Assembly: GCF_009858245.1 (NCBI RefSeq)
Contig: NZ_VMSB01000001.1
Coordinates: 1,302,001 to 1,366,000, forward strand
DNA from: Ornithinibacter aureus
Lineage (GTDB): Bacteria; Actinomycetota; Actinomycetes; Actinomycetales; Dermatophilaceae
Length of the DNA stretch: 64,000 nt
Reading direction: 5' to 3'
This document shows, in pieces, positions 62,354 through 64,000 of this stretch (position 1 is the stretch's first letter; the number at the start of each line of letters is the position of its first letter). The notes under the pieces are model-generated. The model did not search any database and had not been told where the DNA came from. It saw only the letters and a list, made by a program, of their open reading frames with translations. The position numbers and the translations under genes are program-made.

Positions 62354-64000
62354 GTGGCCGAGCAGTCCCCGTCCAGCGACCCCCTCACGACCTTCGGACC
62401 CAACGAATGGCTGGTCGACGAGCTGTACGAGCAATACCAAAAGGACAAGAACAGCGTCGACCGAGCGTGGTGGGACTTCTTCAAGGACTACGCGCCGGGT
62501 GAGGCCGCGCTGGGACGGGGCGCCGCGGCCGCGGCCACCCGTGCCGCGCCCGCTGCTGCTCCCGCTGCTCCGGCTGCCGCCGCACCGCTTCCTGCTGCCA
62601 CGCCCACCGCACCGCCTGCCAACGGTTCAACGCCGGCTGCCAAGGCCGCCACTCCCCCGCCCGCAGCGGCGCCCGCGCCTGCAGCGGCAGCCGCGCCCGC
62701 GGCATCCGCGCCTGCCCCCGCGCCCGCGCGCAACGAACCCGCCCCTGCGGCATCCACCCCCAAGCCTCGCGAGGCGGCCGCGCCCCAGGCCTCGGGTCCG
62801 CTCGGCGACGCCGCCCACACCCCGATCCGCGGGGCGAGCGCCCGGGTCGTCACCAACATGGAGTCCTCGCTCCAGGTGCCCACCGCGACGTCGGTGCGAG
62901 CGGTCCCGGCGAAGCTGCTCATCGACAACCGCATCGTCATCAACAACCACCTCGCCCGCAGCCGCGGCGGCAAGGTGAGCTTCACCCACATCATCGGCTA
63001 CGCACTCGTCAAGGCACTGGGCGTCATGCCCGCGATGAACAACGGCTTCGGCCACGACGCCGCGGGCAAGCCGGTGCTGATCACCCCCGCGCACGTCAAC
63101 CTCGGCCTGGCCATCGACCTGGCCAAGCCCGACGGCACCCGCAGCCTGCTCGTGCCGTCGATCAAGGCCGCCGAGACGATGGACTTCGCGCACTTCTGGA
63201 CCGCCTACGAGGAAATGGTCAAGAAGGCCCGTGCGGGCAAGCTGACGGTCGAGGACTTCCAGGGCACGTCGATCTCGCTGACCAACCCCGGCACCATCGG
63301 CACGGTGCACTCGGTGCCGCGGCTCATGCAGGGCCAGGGCACGATCATCGGCGTCGGGGCGCTGGAGTACCCGGCCGAGTGGGCCGGCGCGAGCCTGGAG
63401 ACGCTCAACCGCAACGCCGTGAGCAAGATCCTCACCCTCACGAGCACCTACGACCACCGCATCATCCAGGGCGCCCAGTCCGGCGACTTCCTGCGCATCG
63501 TGCACTCGTTGCTGCTCGGCGAGCACGGCTTCTACGACGAGATCTTCGAGAGCCTGCGCATCCCCTACGAGCCGATCCGCTGGGTGCAGGACGTCGACAC
63601 CTCGCACGACGACGACATCAACAAGGTCGCGCGCGTCCAGGAGCTCATCCACGCCTACCGCGTGCGGGGCCACCTCATGGCCGACACCGACCCGCTCGAG
63701 TACAAGCAGCGCCGCCACGAGGACCTCGACGTCACGACCCACGGCCTGACCCTGTGGGACCTCGATCGCACCTTCGCGACGGGTGGCTTCGGCGGACAGC
63801 CGTTCCTGAAGCTGCGCAAGATCCTGGGCATCCTGCGCGACTCGTACTGCCGCTCCATCGGCGTGGAGTACATGCACATCCAGGACCCCGAGCAGCGCCA
63901 GTGGATCCAGCAGAAGATCGAGGTCGGCTACGCCAAAACCACCCGTGAGGAGCAGCTGCGCATCCTGCGCCGGCTGAACGCGGCGGAGGCGTTCGAGACC
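62354..64000 (+). CDS. kgd: Multifunctional 2-oxoglutarate dehydrogenase/decarboxylase, 5' part
   Basis: A GTG start at 62354 opens a frame that runs to the window end (549 codons). Residues about 1-40 are the conserved E1 N-terminal helix ([22 protein letters not shown]). Residues about 55-150 are an Ala/Pro-rich flexible linker. A dihydrolipoyl-succinyltransferase-like E2 catalytic domain follows ([23 protein letters not shown], the catalytic H368 in [16 protein letters not shown]), then the start of the E1 thiamine-diphosphate part ([21 protein letters not shown]). This E2-E1 fusion without lipoyl domain is the actinobacterial Kgd/OdhA/SucA form of the TCA cycle enzyme. The E1 active site lies beyond the window. 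Confidence 0.95.
   Translation, partial: MAEQSPSSDPLTTFGPNEWLVDELYEQYQKDKNSVDRAWWDFFKDYAPGEAALGRGAAAAATRAAPAAAPAAPAAAAPLPAATPTAPPANGSTPAAKAATPPPAAAPAPAAAAAPAASAPAPAPARNEPAPAASTPKPREAAAPQASGPLGDAAHTPIRGASARVVTNMESSLQVPTATSVRAVPAKLLIDNRIVINNHLARSRGGKVSFTHIIGYALVKALGVMPAMNNGFGHDAAGKPVLITPAHVNLGLAIDLAKPDGTRSLLVPSIKAAETMDFAHFWTAYEEMVKKARAGKLTVEDFQGTSISLTNPGTIGTVHSVPRLMQGQGTIIGVGALEYPAEWAGASLETLNRNAVSKILTLTSTYDHRIIQGAQSGDFLRIVHSLLLGEHGFYDEIFESLRIPYEPIRWVQDVDTSHDDDINKVARVQELIHAYRVRGHLMADTDPLEYKQRRHEDLDVTTHGLTLWDLDRTFATGGFGGQPFLKLRKILGILRDSYCRSIGVEYMHIQDPEQRQWIQQKIEVGYAKTTREEQLRILRRLNAAEAFET

Overview
The window is a contiguous, very GC-rich chromosomal segment of an actinobacterium. The evidence is extreme G/C bias at third codon positions, frequent GTG starts, a NucS-type mismatch endonuclease, a multifunctional 2-oxoglutarate dehydrogenase with an E2 domain fused at its N-terminus, and the order argS-lysA-hom-thrC-thrB-rho-rpmE-prfA-prmC-tsaC-(sugar transferase)-atpI-atpBEFHAGDC-DUF2550, which is the order I remember for mycobacteria and relatives. 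Family-level placement (Micrococcales, perhaps near Intrasporangiaceae) is an inference only. I see no prophage, transposase, CRISPR array or rRNA operon; the only RNA gene is a tRNA-Arg(CCG).

Layout. 0-2.4 kb: fragment of a possible YbbN-like protein, a lipoprotein and membrane-protein pair, and a MarR regulator. 2.5-5.8 kb: a beta-phosphoglucomutase and GH65 disaccharide phosphorylase operon. 5.9-13.4 kb: a six-gene minus-strand chain (thiolase, MeaB-type GTPase, GNAT, large FtsX-type permease, two ABC ATPases) in which every junction is a 4-bp overlap. 13.4-14.2 kb: a small XRE regulator and membrane-protein module behind a three-operator promoter. 14.4-32 kb: methylmalonyl/ethylmalonyl-CoA epimerase, an exported GH15-like and phosphatase-like pair, crotonyl-CoA carboxylase/reductase, an AI-2E family transporter, a dimethylglycine-dehydrogenase-like flavoprotein, a tandem 3-hydroxyacyl-CoA dehydrogenase, NucS, a DJ-1/PfpI protein, a MeaA-type B12 mutase, a STAS protein and a PduO-type cobalamin adenosyltransferase. 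32-40.2 kb: the complete F1Fo ATP synthase operon. 40.2-56.5 kb: a polyprenyl-phosphate sugar transferase, glyA, tsaC, prmC, prfA, rpmE, an inserted LLM oxidoreductase plus GNAT pair, rho, and the threonine/lysine genes with argS. 56.5-64 kb: a lone receiver protein, tRNA-Arg, a lipoprotein, two CNNM/CBS membrane proteins, an ABC exporter pair and the 5' part of the 2-oxoglutarate dehydrogenase gene.

How the genes work together. The strongest metabolic theme is C4/C5 acyl-CoA assimilation. Thiolase and the tandem 3-hydroxyacyl-CoA dehydrogenase lead towards crotonyl-CoA. Ccr carboxylates and reduces crotonyl-CoA to ethylmalonyl-CoA. The epimerase and the MeaA-type mutase carry it on, while MeaB and the adenosyltransferase supply and protect the B12 cofactor. 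These are several ethylmalonyl-CoA pathway steps within about 20 kb, though not in one operon. Crotonase, methylsuccinyl-CoA dehydrogenase and the mesaconyl-CoA enzymes are not in the window.

Features that genes do not explain: a set of long intergenic inverted repeats (14-18 bp perfect arms, 20-45 nt centres), some in divergent promoter regions where a terminator makes no sense; a pervasive GGATGCCG/CGGCATCC octamer that draws on otherwise rare codons; three tandem GTMAAG-N4-CTTKAC operators on a 16-bp lattice; a perfect CRP/GlxR-like palindrome upstream of the ATP synthase operon; and direct and inverted copies of the tRNA-Arg 3' end just downstream of that tRNA. Start codons were chosen from Shine-Dalgarno (SD) spacing and overlap with the neighbouring stop. 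Rough residue numbers count from those starts.
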